Assembly: GCA_022563275.1 (NCBI GenBank) | Contig: JADFNR010000147.1 | Coordinates: forward strand, 1-7,841 | From: Chloroflexota bacterium | GTDB taxonomy: Bacteria > Chloroflexota > Dehalococcoidia > UBA3495 | Length of the DNA: 7,841 nucleotides | Reading direction: 5' to 3' | Shown: positions 1 to 6,098 of the stretch, one piece after another | Layout of the letters: the number at the start of each line of letters is the position of its first letter | Numbering within the stretch: the stretch's first letter is position 1 | The notes under the pieces: model-generated | What the model saw: the letters and a program-made list of their open reading frames with translations, nothing else | Told to the model about the DNA's origin: nothing | The model's database searches: none | Translations under genes and position numbers: made by a program

Positions 1-503
1 TAGTCGGCGTGGTAGGCGTAGCTGGTGAACATCTTGGAGCCGTTCAACACGTACTCGTCGCCGTCACGCTCCGCCCGCAGTTCCAGAGACGCCAGGTCCG
101 ACCCAACATTGGGCTCGCTGAAACCCTGGCAATACTCGACCTCGCCTCTGGCGATGGGACTTAAATACCGTTCTTTCTGGTCCTGGGTGCCAAAAACCAT
201 GATCGCCGGGCCGACTATGCCCAGTCCGATCGAGCCGCTCTTGGGCACCCGCCAATACCCCAGGTCTTCGGCCAAGATGCCCTGTTCGATGGGCCCTTTG
301 CCGCCGCCGCCATGCTCTTGGGGCCACCCGACCGCCAGCCAATTCCGGGCCGCCAGTTTGCGGTTGATCTCCCGGCCGAACTGGTACTGTTCCTCGGTCA
401 ATAGACCGAAGACCTCCTGCTTTTCCTGGGGGACTTCAGCCCGCAGGAAATCGCGGAGCTCTTCTCTGAATTCGGATTGTTGGGTGGTGAAGTTGAAGTC
501 CAT
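1..503 (-). CDS. Acyl-CoA dehydrogenase, N-terminal part (cut by window edge)
   Basis: Flavoprotein that would oxidise an acyl-CoA to the 2-enoyl-CoA with FAD in the cytoplasm. Only the first 167 codons are in the window; the C-terminal half, with the usual catalytic base, lies beyond base 1. The start is the ATG at 503-501, giving the typical opening MDFNFTTQQSEFREELRDFL; no good Shine-Dalgarno is seen, so the start rests on the family N-terminus. Visible family marks are GWPQEHGGGG (59-68), the flavin/substrate motif FSEPNVGSD (128-136) and NGSKMFTSYA (154-163) at the start of the beta domain. The all-alpha N-terminal domain covers about 1-120. It lies in the same direction as the LLM oxidoreductase upstream, 186 bp away across a hairpin cluster, so the two may be co-transcribed or separately processed. 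Family assignment is firm; chain-length or substrate class cannot be told. Confidence 0.93.
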   Translation of the reverse strand, partial: MDFNFTTQQSEFREELRDFLRAEVPQEKQEVFGLLTEEQYQFGREINRKLAARNWLAVGWPQEHGGGGKGPIEQGILAEDLGYWRVPKSGSIGLGIVGPAIMVFGTQDQKERYLSPIARGEVEYCQGFSEPNVGSDLASLELRAERDGDEYVLNGSKMFTSYAYHAD

Positions 504-577
504 GGCGAATTCTTGGGCGGTTGGCGGAAAGCACCCCCATCTCTGACAAGTCGAGCGCCGATTCGATCGAGCGTCCT

Positions 578-650
578 CCCCGATGCATCGGGGCCGGGAA
601 GTCTCCCCGATGATTCGGGGAACCTAACCTTCCCCCTGGCAAGGGGGAAG
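578..650. repeat. Cluster of three intergenic hairpins
   Basis: Three inverted repeats follow one another between the LLM oxidoreductase and acyl-CoA dehydrogenase genes. The first is the perfect 16-bp palindrome CCCCGATGCATCGGGG (578-593). The second is CCCCGA-TGAT-TCGGGG (605-620). The third has 9-bp arms, 629-637 and 642-650 (CTTCCCCCT / AAGGGGGAAG side), around loop GGCA. None is followed by a T-run on the minus strand, so a plain intrinsic terminator is not supported. They look like a dispersed REP-like element, or an RNA structure that attenuates or stabilises the transcript between the two genes. The CCCCGAT core recurs in the 3094-3114 hairpin. Confidence 0.7.
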
Positions 651-689
651 GGATACTCCTCTCCAGAGTGAGAGTTTGGGCGAAGTATA

Positions 690-1685
690 TCAGGCTGGGG
701 CGCAGGCACGGATGATCTCCAGCGCCTGCTCTTTGGCCCCGTCGCCCATGAACCGGGGCGAAACTATGGGCAGGGTGATGCCGGCATCGCGGTAGTCGGC
801 CAGCTTTGCGCGGACCTCTTCGGCCGTGCCCACCAAGCCAATCTTGTCGATGAGGCCGCTGGGGACTAGGTCCAGCGCCTCCTGGGTGCGCCCTGCCTGC
901 CAGGCCGCCCGAACGTCCTCGATCTCCTCCGGGAACCCGGCGTCGATCATGAGTTTGCGGTAGCGGGGGAAGCGGCCTGCATAGGATGCGATGGGCATGC
1001 GCATCAGGTCCCTGGCGGCGTCCCGGTCGTTTGACACGGCGCAGGGGAGCAGACTGGCCACCTCCACCTCGGCGGGGTCGCGTCCGGCGTTTCGGGCGCC
1101 CAGGCCCACGTGCCGGACCGCCGTTTCCGCGTGGTCCAGGGTGCACCAGGTGAGGATCGCCCCCTGGCTGATCTCGCCGCAGACCTCCAGCATCTTGGGA
1201 AATACCGCCGCCACGTAGATGGGAATCTCCTTTCGCAGGGGCTGGAACCACAGGTCGAACCGGTCGATGTCATAGATCTCGCCGTGGTAGTTCACGTCCG
1301 AGTCCTTGAGGATGGCCCGCACGATATCCACGCATTCCCGCAGCCGCTGCACCGGGCGAGTGAACTCCAGTCCGTGTTCCGGTTCCACCTGGACCTTATG
1401 GCTGGTGCCCACGCCCAGGATGAACCGGCCGTTGGAGAAATAATCCACGGAAGCCGCCGCCATGGCGATGGTCGGTGGGGTGCGGACGTAAACGCTGGTG
1501 ATGCTGGTGCCCAACTTGATCTTTTCGGTGGCCACGGCGCAGGCGGTGAGGACGGAGAACTGGTCGCCGCCGTGACCCTCGGCCACCCAAGCCGACTCGT
1601 AGCCCATCTCCTCGGCCACTTTCACGCACTCAACTATGTCTTGGGGCGACATTCCCCCAGAGAACCCGACTCCGATACGCTCCAT
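690..1685 (-). CDS. LLM-class (luciferase-like) flavin/F420-dependent oxidoreductase
   Basis: A 331-residue TIM-barrel oxidoreductase of the bacterial luciferase/Mer superfamily, which uses FMN or coenzyme F420 for hydride transfer or monooxygenation; the sequence does not decide which. The start is ATG 1685 (MERIGVGFSGGMSP), because GGAGGG sits 6 nt upstream at 1697-1692 and the family N-terminal beta strand begins there; an open frame continues to 1844 but that extension has no family character. Family marks are AEEMGYESAWVAEG (24-37), KLGTSITSVYVRTP (57-70), SNGRFILGVGTS (84-95) and the C-terminal GTAEEVRAKLADYRDAGI (286-303). The length is normal for the family. A TATACT -10-like hexamer lies at 1724-1719 with a poor -35. 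It is divergent from the MFS gene and upstream of the acyl-CoA dehydrogenase, which suggests a role in catabolism of an imported organic compound; that role is inference. Confidence 0.9.
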   Translation of the reverse strand: MERIGVGFSGGMSPQDIVECVKVAEEMGYESAWVAEGHGGDQFSVLTACAVATEKIKLGTSITSVYVRTPPTIAMAAASVDYFSNGRFILGVGTSHKVQVEPEHGLEFTRPVQRLRECVDIVRAILKDSDVNYHGEIYDIDRFDLWFQPLRKEIPIYVAAVFPKMLEVCGEISQGAILTWCTLDHAETAVRHVGLGARNAGRDPAEVEVASLLPCAVSNDRDAARDLMRMPIASYAGRFPRYRKLMIDAGFPEEIEDVRAAWQAGRTQEALDLVPSGLIDKIGLVGTAEEVRAKLADYRDAGITLPIVSPRFMGDGAKEQALEIIRACAPA

Positions 1686-1865
1686 ATTCTGCCCTCCAAT
1701 TCCGCCTTTTTGGGGCGGAGTATATCTGACCTGCCCCCATAACTTGGCTTCTATACCGTCCGAGGGTCTATGATATGCCATGCCGTCAACGAAACGCAGC
1801 GTCTCATCGCCTGAGAGCCAGACCTGCCCTGGAAAATCACCCATCGGGATCGGACCTAACCGGAT
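1686..1865. promoter_or_regulatory. Divergent intergenic region between LLM oxidoreductase and MFS genes
   Basis: These 180 bp must hold the promoters for both divergent genes. The only convincing element is a TATACT -10-like hexamer on the minus strand (1724-1719), 27-33 nt ahead of the LLM start, with CAAGTT 16 bp upstream as a poor -35. No clear plus-strand promoter and no strong operator palindrome were found. Confidence 0.3.
1692..1697 (-). promoter_or_regulatory. Ribosome binding site fixing the LLM oxidoreductase start
   Basis: GGAGGG on the minus strand with a 6-nt spacer (CAGAAT) before ATG 1685. It argues against the longer in-frame start at 1844, which would add 53 residues unlike the family. 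Confidence 0.8.
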
Positions 1866-3092
1866 TTGACTCCCCAGGCCCCGCTGACCTATAGCCGATA
1901 CCGCTGGACAGTCATGGGAGTATGGCTGTTCTCCAGCGTTTCTTCCTTCATGGTGTTGAACACCCTGGGTATATTGCTGCCCGCCATCAGCGCGGAACTC
2001 AGCCTTTCACCCAGCCAGCAGGGCTTGCTGGGCTCGGCGTCCCACTGGGGAAACATCGCCCTGGCCATACCCCTCAGTTGGGCGACTTCACGGCTATCGC
2101 CCAAGTGGCTCACCGCCGGCACCCTCACCATGGCCACGTTATGCCTGTTCCTCCAGAGCTGGGCCCCGGTCTTCATCGTGCTCCTGGCGGGGCGGCTTTT
2201 GTTCGGCATCAGCAACATCGCTCAGATGCCGGCCAGGGCAATCCTGACCCGCCAATGGTTCCCGCCCAAGGAAGTGATCATAGTGAACGGCATGTCCAAC
2301 GTGCTGTTCGGCTTGGTGGTGGGCGGGGGACTGGCGCTGGCCCCGGTCATACTGGAACTGCTGGACGGCGACTGGCGGATGACCCTGCGAATATTTGGGC
2401 TGTATTTCGCCGGGATCACCGCGTTATGGGTCGTCTTGGGCAAGACCCGGACCAACGAGGCTGACCGGGGCGCCGCCGTGCCCCAGGGGTTAGACGTGGT
2501 CAAGGGGGCTCTGGGTCACCGGGACCTCTGGATCGGTGGACTGGGGTTTGTGGGAGTGACGATGGCTTTTGGCGCATTCTTGGCCTTCTACCCCACGTTG
2601 ATGCTGGAAGAATACGACATCTCGCTACGCCTTTCCGGCGGCATCCTGGCGCTGGGCATCGTCGTGGGCGGCGTGGGGGGTCTGCCGATCGCCTGGGCGG
2701 CGTCCACAAGCGGCCGGGAGGGAAATTTTCTTCAGGTGCTGGGATTACTGATGATTGGAAGCAATCTGGCCATGGTCCTAACGGGATCTGTGCCCGCGCT
2801 GTTCTTCCTGAACTTCCTAAATGGCGTGGCCTGGGCCTTCTTCCCCATCTTGATCACGGTGCCCTTCCACCTGCCGGGAATCAGGCCAAGGGAGTTGGCG
2901 GTGGCGTTCACCTTCACCATGATGATGACATCGGTTGGAACGTCCCTTGGCCCGCTGATCACGGGGTTCCTCCAGGAGGCGTTCGGCGACCTGAAGCCAG
3001 CCCTGTTCCTGATCAGCTTCGCTTCGGTCAGTCTGGTCCTGGCCGGGAGCTCCCTCCGCTTCAGCTCCCAGCGGGAGGCGGCTAAGGGCTAA
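1866..3092 (+). CDS. Major facilitator superfamily (MFS) transporter
   Basis: A 408-residue inner-membrane carrier with about 12 hydrophobic helices (approximately 17-39, 53-71, 83-99, 102-122, 138-160, 173-191, 221-241, 257-277, 288-306, 309-330, 344-368, 379-396) and a hydrophilic middle loop (192-220), the MFS 6+6 layout. The YSRYRW stretch (9-14) just before helix 1 and R(T)RQWFPPKE-like segment (128-136) after helix 4 match MFS organic-anion/nitrate-type carriers. The usual loop 2-3 motif GxLaDRxGRR is degraded to SWATSRLSPKW (71-81). The start is TTG 1866: an in-frame stop at 1857 blocks anything longer, and the first ATG (1914) would remove YSRYRW. Neither has a strong Shine-Dalgarno. 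It is divergent from the LLM gene and convergent on the CoA-transferase operon, so it may carry their substrate. Substrate and direction of transport are unknown. Confidence 0.9.
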   Translation: MTPQAPLTYSRYRWTVMGVWLFSSVSSFMVLNTLGILLPAISAELSLSPSQQGLLGSASHWGNIALAIPLSWATSRLSPKWLTAGTLTMATLCLFLQSWAPVFIVLLAGRLLFGISNIAQMPARAILTRQWFPPKEVIIVNGMSNVLFGLVVGGGLALAPVILELLDGDWRMTLRIFGLYFAGITALWVVLGKTRTNEADRGAAVPQGLDVVKGALGHRDLWIGGLGFVGVTMAFGAFLAFYPTLMLEEYDISLRLSGGILALGIVVGGVGGLPIAWAASTSGREGNFLQVLGLLMIGSNLAMVLTGSVPALFFLNFLNGVAWAFFPILITVPFHLPGIRPRELAVAFTFTMMMTSVGTSLGPLITGFLQEAFGDLKPALFLISFASVSLVLAGSSLRFSSQREAAKG

Positions 3093-3093
3093 C

Positions 3094-3116
3094 AGCCCCG
3101 ATTCCATCGGGGCTTT
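3094..3116. terminator. Bidirectional hairpin terminator between convergent genes
   Basis: Perfect 9-bp arms AGCCCCGAT (3094-3102) and ATCGGGGCT (3106-3114) around loop TCC, followed by TT on the plus strand. It begins one base after the MFS stop codon and ends 13 bp before the stop codon of the convergent CoA-transferase, so it can serve both. The T-run is short, so the minus-strand use is less certain. Confidence 0.75.
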
Positions 3117-3127
3117 CAGCGTCCCAT

Positions 3128-4363
3128 CTACTCCAGCACCCCGTCCTCTTCCAGCGACTCGTATTCTTCATCGGAGAGGCCGATCAGGTCTTTGAGGACG
3201 TGGCTATTGTGTTCCCCCAACAGCGGGGCCGGTGTATCGAGGCTGCCCGGACTTAAAGATAGGACCATCTCGCTGCGGTCAGTTGCATAGGGACCGATCT
3301 CCGGGTGGTCCAGCCACTGGAAATGGCCGCGGTGTTGCAATTGGGCGTCATCGAAGAGGTCCCGGCAGTCGTTGACCGTCCCCGCGGGCACTCCAGCGCT
3401 CTGCAGTGTCTCCATCAGGGCCCCCGCGTCCCAGGAACTGGTCCAGCCGGACAGCAGGCGTTCCAATTCGTCTTCGTTGGCCTTTCTGCCCGGGAGAGTG
3501 GCGAAATCAGGGTTGTAAGGCCAGCCGGCGCCGTCGTGCGCGATGGTCCGCTGCAGGCCCTCCCAGTGGTCGTCGGAGAAGCAGCCCAAGGCGATCCAAC
3601 GGTCGTCCCCGGCACAGGGAAAGGCGCCATGTGGAGCCGCGCCGGGGTCCCGGTTGCCCATGCGTGACTGCTCCCGGCCGTTGACCGCGTAGTCCAGCAG
3701 CACCGGCGCGGAGAAGTGCAACGTGGTCTCCAATTGGGACATGTCGATGTGGATTCCCTCCCCGGTGCGGCGGCGGCGGTCCAACCCAGCCAGGATGGCG
3801 GCAACAGCGAACCTTGGGACGATGAAATCGGTGTAGGCCCCGTACGGGTTGACCGGGTCCCGGTCGGGCCAGCCGGTAAGATTGGTCAGGCCCACCAACG
3901 ACGAAAGCACCGGCCCGAAGCCCGGCTGCTTTTCCATGGGTCCGCCCCGGCCCATCATGGAAGTGCTGAACAACACGATGCCAGGGTTGACCTCCTTGAG
4001 TTGCTCGAAGCCGAGTCCCCAACTCTCCATGGTGCCCGGAGTGAAGTTCTCGGTCACCAGGTGGGCCCACTTGGCCATGCGCAGCATCAACTCGCGGGCC
4101 CTGGGGTGCCGCATATCCACGGTGATGCCCATCTTGTTGGCGTTGTAGTTGGCGAAGTAGGCGCTGCGGTTGATGCCAGGGATACCGTCCTTGTAGGGAG
4201 CGGCGCGGCGCAGGGTGCCGGGCCTCTTGACCGACTCCACCCGCACCACGGTGGCCCCGTACTCACCAAGATATTTGGTGGTCATGGGACCGACGGCTAC
4301 CCAGCAGAAGTCCAGAACGTTGACCCCGTCCAGGGGTTTAGCAGGTCCTTGTTGGGCAGTCAT
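3128..4363 (-). CDS. CaiB/BaiF class III CoA-transferase, catalytic-type subunit
   Basis: A 411-residue family III CoA-transferase that moves CoA between carboxylic acids in the cytoplasm. Family marks in order: LDGVNVLDFCWVAVGPMTTKYL (11-32) nucleotide/CoA-binding start, NANKMGITVDM (74-84), ENFTPGTMESWGLGFEQL (105-122), YGAYTDFIVPRFAVAAIL (174-191), GEGIHIDMSQLE (201-212) and the C-terminal APLLGEHN. Asp179 in YTDF falls exactly 22 residues before GEG, where the catalytic Asp of formyl-CoA transferase (Asp169, from memory) sits, so the enzyme should form the acyl-aspartyl intermediate. Its ATG (4363-4361) overlaps the TGA of the upstream CoA-transferase (ATGA), which implies translational coupling; no clear Shine-Dalgarno is seen. 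Length is normal for the family. Substrate is unknown; known relatives act on formate/oxalate, carnitine, benzylsuccinate, malate/succinate and bile acids. Confidence 0.93.
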   Translation of the reverse strand: MTAQQGPAKPLDGVNVLDFCWVAVGPMTTKYLGEYGATVVRVESVKRPGTLRRAAPYKDGIPGINRSAYFANYNANKMGITVDMRHPRARELMLRMAKWAHLVTENFTPGTMESWGLGFEQLKEVNPGIVLFSTSMMGRGGPMEKQPGFGPVLSSLVGLTNLTGWPDRDPVNPYGAYTDFIVPRFAVAAILAGLDRRRRTGEGIHIDMSQLETTLHFSAPVLLDYAVNGREQSRMGNRDPGAAPHGAFPCAGDDRWIALGCFSDDHWEGLQRTIAHDGAGWPYNPDFATLPGRKANEDELERLLSGWTSSWDAGALMETLQSAGVPAGTVNDCRDLFDDAQLQHRGHFQWLDHPEIGPYATDRSEMVLSLSPGSLDTPAPLLGEHNSHVLKDLIGLSDEEYESLEEDGVLE

Positions 4364-5625
4364 ATCACACCGCTGCGCTTGAGGGAATCAAGTTCCGCAC
4401 CGGAAAGGCCCAACTCCCCTTGGAATATGTCCGCGTTGTGTTCGCCGATCAGCGGCGGCCTTCGGTATAGGCCTGCGATGTCGCCGCCGTCACCCGATTT
4501 GATGAAGGCTCCCGGATACTGAACGGCCACTCCCAGTTCCGGGTGGTCCAGCTCCTTGAAATACCCACGGGCTTCAAGCTGTGGGTGGCCTTGGAGTGCC
4601 GATGGCGTGGCCACGGGGAACAGCAATATCCGGCGGTCGAGACTGCCCTGCACCAACTCCGCTCTGGTGTGGCCATTGAAGAAATCCCCCAATGGTCCGC
4701 CCAATTTGGCCGTGAGTTCCGGAGTGATCGCTCCGTACCCCATCTCCTCCCAATCGACCGCGGCCAGCTCGGCGATGTCGAAACCGTCCTCTTTCATCCA
4801 GTCCAACAAGGCGCGGGTGCTGTAGGCGACTGTGCCTCCTTGGACCATGTAGTTTACATAACCGTCCTTGCAGGGCCAGTTGATTCGTACCCGGTTCTCG
4901 CCGGAGGTCTGCCGGAATACGCCCATGCGCTTCAGGACCACCCCTTCGATGTCCCAGATCTGGGGCGCGTGGGCCAGAGTCTTGGCCACTGCCTGCTGGC
5001 AGGAAACGTCCACGTACTGCCCCTGCCCAGAGGTGACCCGGTAGGCGTGGGCCAGCATCGCGCCAGTGGCGCCGGCGGCCCCGCCGTGGAGATAAAAATG
5101 GGGAAAGCTGATTCGGATGGGGGCACGGTCCTCGTCGCCGGTCAGGTACATGAACCCGCCCAGCGCCATGCCGACGATATCGGTCGCCTGATAGTTCGAG
5201 TAGGGGCCGTCCTGTCCAAAGGGTGTGATGGACACCATGACCAACTTGGGGTTGATCTCCGCCAGATGCTGGTAGCCCAGGCCCAGTCCGTCCAGATAGC
5301 CGGGGGTGAAGGACTCGATGAGGAAATCGGCCTCGGCCACCAGTTTCTCCAGCAGGGCTTGTCCGTCTTTCTGTTCCAGGTCCAGGGTGATGCCACGTTT
5401 ATTCGCGGCGTAGGCCCACCAGAATAGGCTCTTCTCAGGTTGCGGGTCGTCGCCATAGAAGGGCCCGATCTTCCGGGCTGGGCTGCCGCCGGGAGGCTCG
5501 ATCTGCAGCACATCGGCGCCCAGGTCGGCCAGAATCTTGCCCGCCAGCAGGCCGCGTTCATCGGTCAGATCCAGGACTCGGTAGGGCGCGAGTAAGAAGT
5601 CGATTCCCCCATTGGCGCCGGGCAT
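4360..5625 (-). CDS. CaiB/BaiF class III CoA-transferase lacking the catalytic Asp
   Basis: A 421-residue family III CoA-transferase fold. Start is ATG 5625, with GGAG 5 nt upstream (5634-5631); a GTG at 5631 is in frame but overlaps that site. Family marks: YRVLDLTDERGLLAGKILADLGADV (15-39), NKRGITLDL (75-83), ESFTPGYLDGLGLGYQHLAEINP (104-126), GQGQYVDVS (200-208) and PPLIGEHN near the C-terminus. At the catalytic position, counted back from GQG, the segment FPHFYLHGG (174-182) has no Asp or Glu; a Leu or His takes that place. The fold is otherwise full length and unbroken, so this is not a decayed gene. It is the first gene of a two-gene operon and overlaps the Asp-containing paralogue by 4 bp. 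Known heteromeric class III enzymes (BbsEF, and SmtAB of Chloroflexus) also pair two paralogues, so this is probably the non-catalytic partner subunit. That role is inference. Confidence 0.9.
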   Translation of the reverse strand: MPGANGGIDFLLAPYRVLDLTDERGLLAGKILADLGADVLQIEPPGGSPARKIGPFYGDDPQPEKSLFWWAYAANKRGITLDLEQKDGQALLEKLVAEADFLIESFTPGYLDGLGLGYQHLAEINPKLVMVSITPFGQDGPYSNYQATDIVGMALGGFMYLTGDEDRAPIRISFPHFYLHGGAAGATGAMLAHAYRVTSGQGQYVDVSCQQAVAKTLAHAPQIWDIEGVVLKRMGVFRQTSGENRVRINWPCKDGYVNYMVQGGTVAYSTRALLDWMKEDGFDIAELAAVDWEEMGYGAITPELTAKLGGPLGDFFNGHTRAELVQGSLDRRILLFPVATPSALQGHPQLEARGYFKELDHPELGVAVQYPGAFIKSGDGGDIAGLYRRPPLIGEHNADIFQGELGLSGAELDSLKRSGVI

Positions 5626-5630
5626 CGTCA

Positions 5631-5634
5631 CTCC
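5631..5634 (-). promoter_or_regulatory. Ribosome binding site fixing the first CoA-transferase start
   Basis: GGAG on the minus strand, then TGACG (5 nt), then ATG 5625. The spacing favours ATG 5625 over the in-frame GTG at 5631, which would overlap the site. Confidence 0.65.
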
Positions 5635-5670
5635 AAGGTCAGCGGATTCTCCAGGGGCTATTCCGCAGGT

Positions 5671-5698
5671 ATTGTAGTATCCCCCGCTATTTCGTCAA
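5671..5698 (-). promoter_or_regulatory. Sigma70-like promoter of the CoA-transferase operon
   Basis: On the minus strand TTGACG (5698-5693) is followed after a 16-bp spacer by TACAAT (5676-5671): 5 of 6 consensus bases in each box. A start about 7 nt downstream would give a leader of roughly 39 nt before ATG 5625. It is the best promoter in the window. Confidence 0.6.
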
Positions 5699-5832
5699 CC
5701 GCAGGCATCGCCGGGTTCCATGGGCGCGCGGGATGAGCAGTTGGTTTACTTGTATGGAGATTCCCGCGGTTGTAGGATGGAGGTAACAAAGTTGTGTTCC
5801 TCAAACTCTAAATCCCGGAAGATTGGAAAGTA

Positions 5833-5994
5833 ATGTCCACTCGCACCAACTGGTACAGCGATCACCCGGCGGCCTGCACCTGCGCTTACTGCAATGAGAA
5901 GCGGACCATGCAGCCGGAGCAGGGCAAGATTGGCCGCAACGCCAAATGCCCTTGCAACAGCGGCAAGAAGTACAAACGCTGCCACGGAAAATAA
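5833..5994 (+). CDS. Small SEC-C motif zinc-binding protein
   Basis: A 53-residue protein that starts at ATG 5833 (in-frame stop at 5809; GGAAAG just upstream is a modest, close ribosome site) and ends with TAA 5992-5994. Its C-terminus CPCNSGKKYKRCHGK (39-53) is a textbook SEC-C motif, C-x-C-x8-C-H with C39, C41, C50 and H51, the zinc-binding tail known from SecA (where it contacts SecB and ribosomes) and found in many other proteins. The N-terminal half adds a second cluster, C15-x-C17-x2-C20, so two metal sites or one shared site are possible. No SecA is in the window. The gene is single, bounded by the divergent CoA-transferase promoter on the left and a strong terminator on the right. 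A role in translation or protein export is only suggested by the motif; its partner is unknown. Confidence 0.85.
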   Translation: MSTRTNWYSDHPAACTCAYCNEKRTMQPEQGKIGRNAKCPCNSGKKYKRCHGK

Positions 5995-6027
5995 CGGGTT
6001 TTAGGCCCAGCAACCTAGCCGCCTTAT

Positions 6028-6070
6028 AACGTAGGGGCATCCCGCTTCATCGGGATGCCCCTACGTTTTT
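6028..6070. terminator. Strong bidirectional intrinsic terminator
   Basis: Perfect 17-bp arms at 6028-6044 and 6051-6067 around the 6-nt loop CTTCAT, ending in five T (6066-6070) on the plus strand. It lies 33 bp after the SEC-C stop and 31 bp from the convergent monooxygenase-fold gene's stop, so it can end both transcripts. Its ATCCCG/CGGGAT apex resembles the other CCCCGAT hairpins in the window. It may also be a dispersed repeat. Confidence 0.85.
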
Positions 6071-6098
6071 GGCGCGAATTTCTGGAGGGACCGGTCTC

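Noticed and set aside
25..546. 173-residue plus-strand open frame
   Set aside because: It is antisense to the acyl-CoA dehydrogenase, whose minus-strand reading shows several family motifs.
1711..1730. Shared AGTATATC string at 685-692 and 1719-1726
   Set aside because: It is an 8-base match in unlike contexts (a gene end and a promoter region), within chance expectation.
1110..1742. 210-residue open frame on the plus strand
   Set aside because: It is antisense to the clearly real LLM oxidoreductase and has the His/Asp/Gly-rich look of a shadow frame.
1686..1844. 53-residue in-frame N-terminal extension of the LLM oxidoreductase
   Set aside because: It has no family character, while the inner ATG 1685 has a well-spaced GGAGGG and begins the conserved first strand.
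3716..4522. 268-residue open frame on the plus strand
   Set aside because: It is antisense to both CoA-transferase genes, crosses their overlap, and shows no domain.
4543..5427. 294-residue open frame on the plus strand
   Set aside because: It is antisense to the CoA-transferase gene in high-GC DNA, has no recognisable domain, and its composition is that of a shadow frame.
4360..5625. Asp-less CoA-transferase as a pseudogene
   Set aside because: The frame is intact at normal length, all other family motifs are present, and it is tightly coupled to its partner with a good promoter and ribosome site.
5746..5985. 79-residue minus-strand open frame with a hydrophobic start
   Set aside because: It covers the SEC-C gene, whose plus-strand C-x-C-x8-C-H motif is far stronger evidence; the hydrophobic look comes from the reverse complement of its codons.
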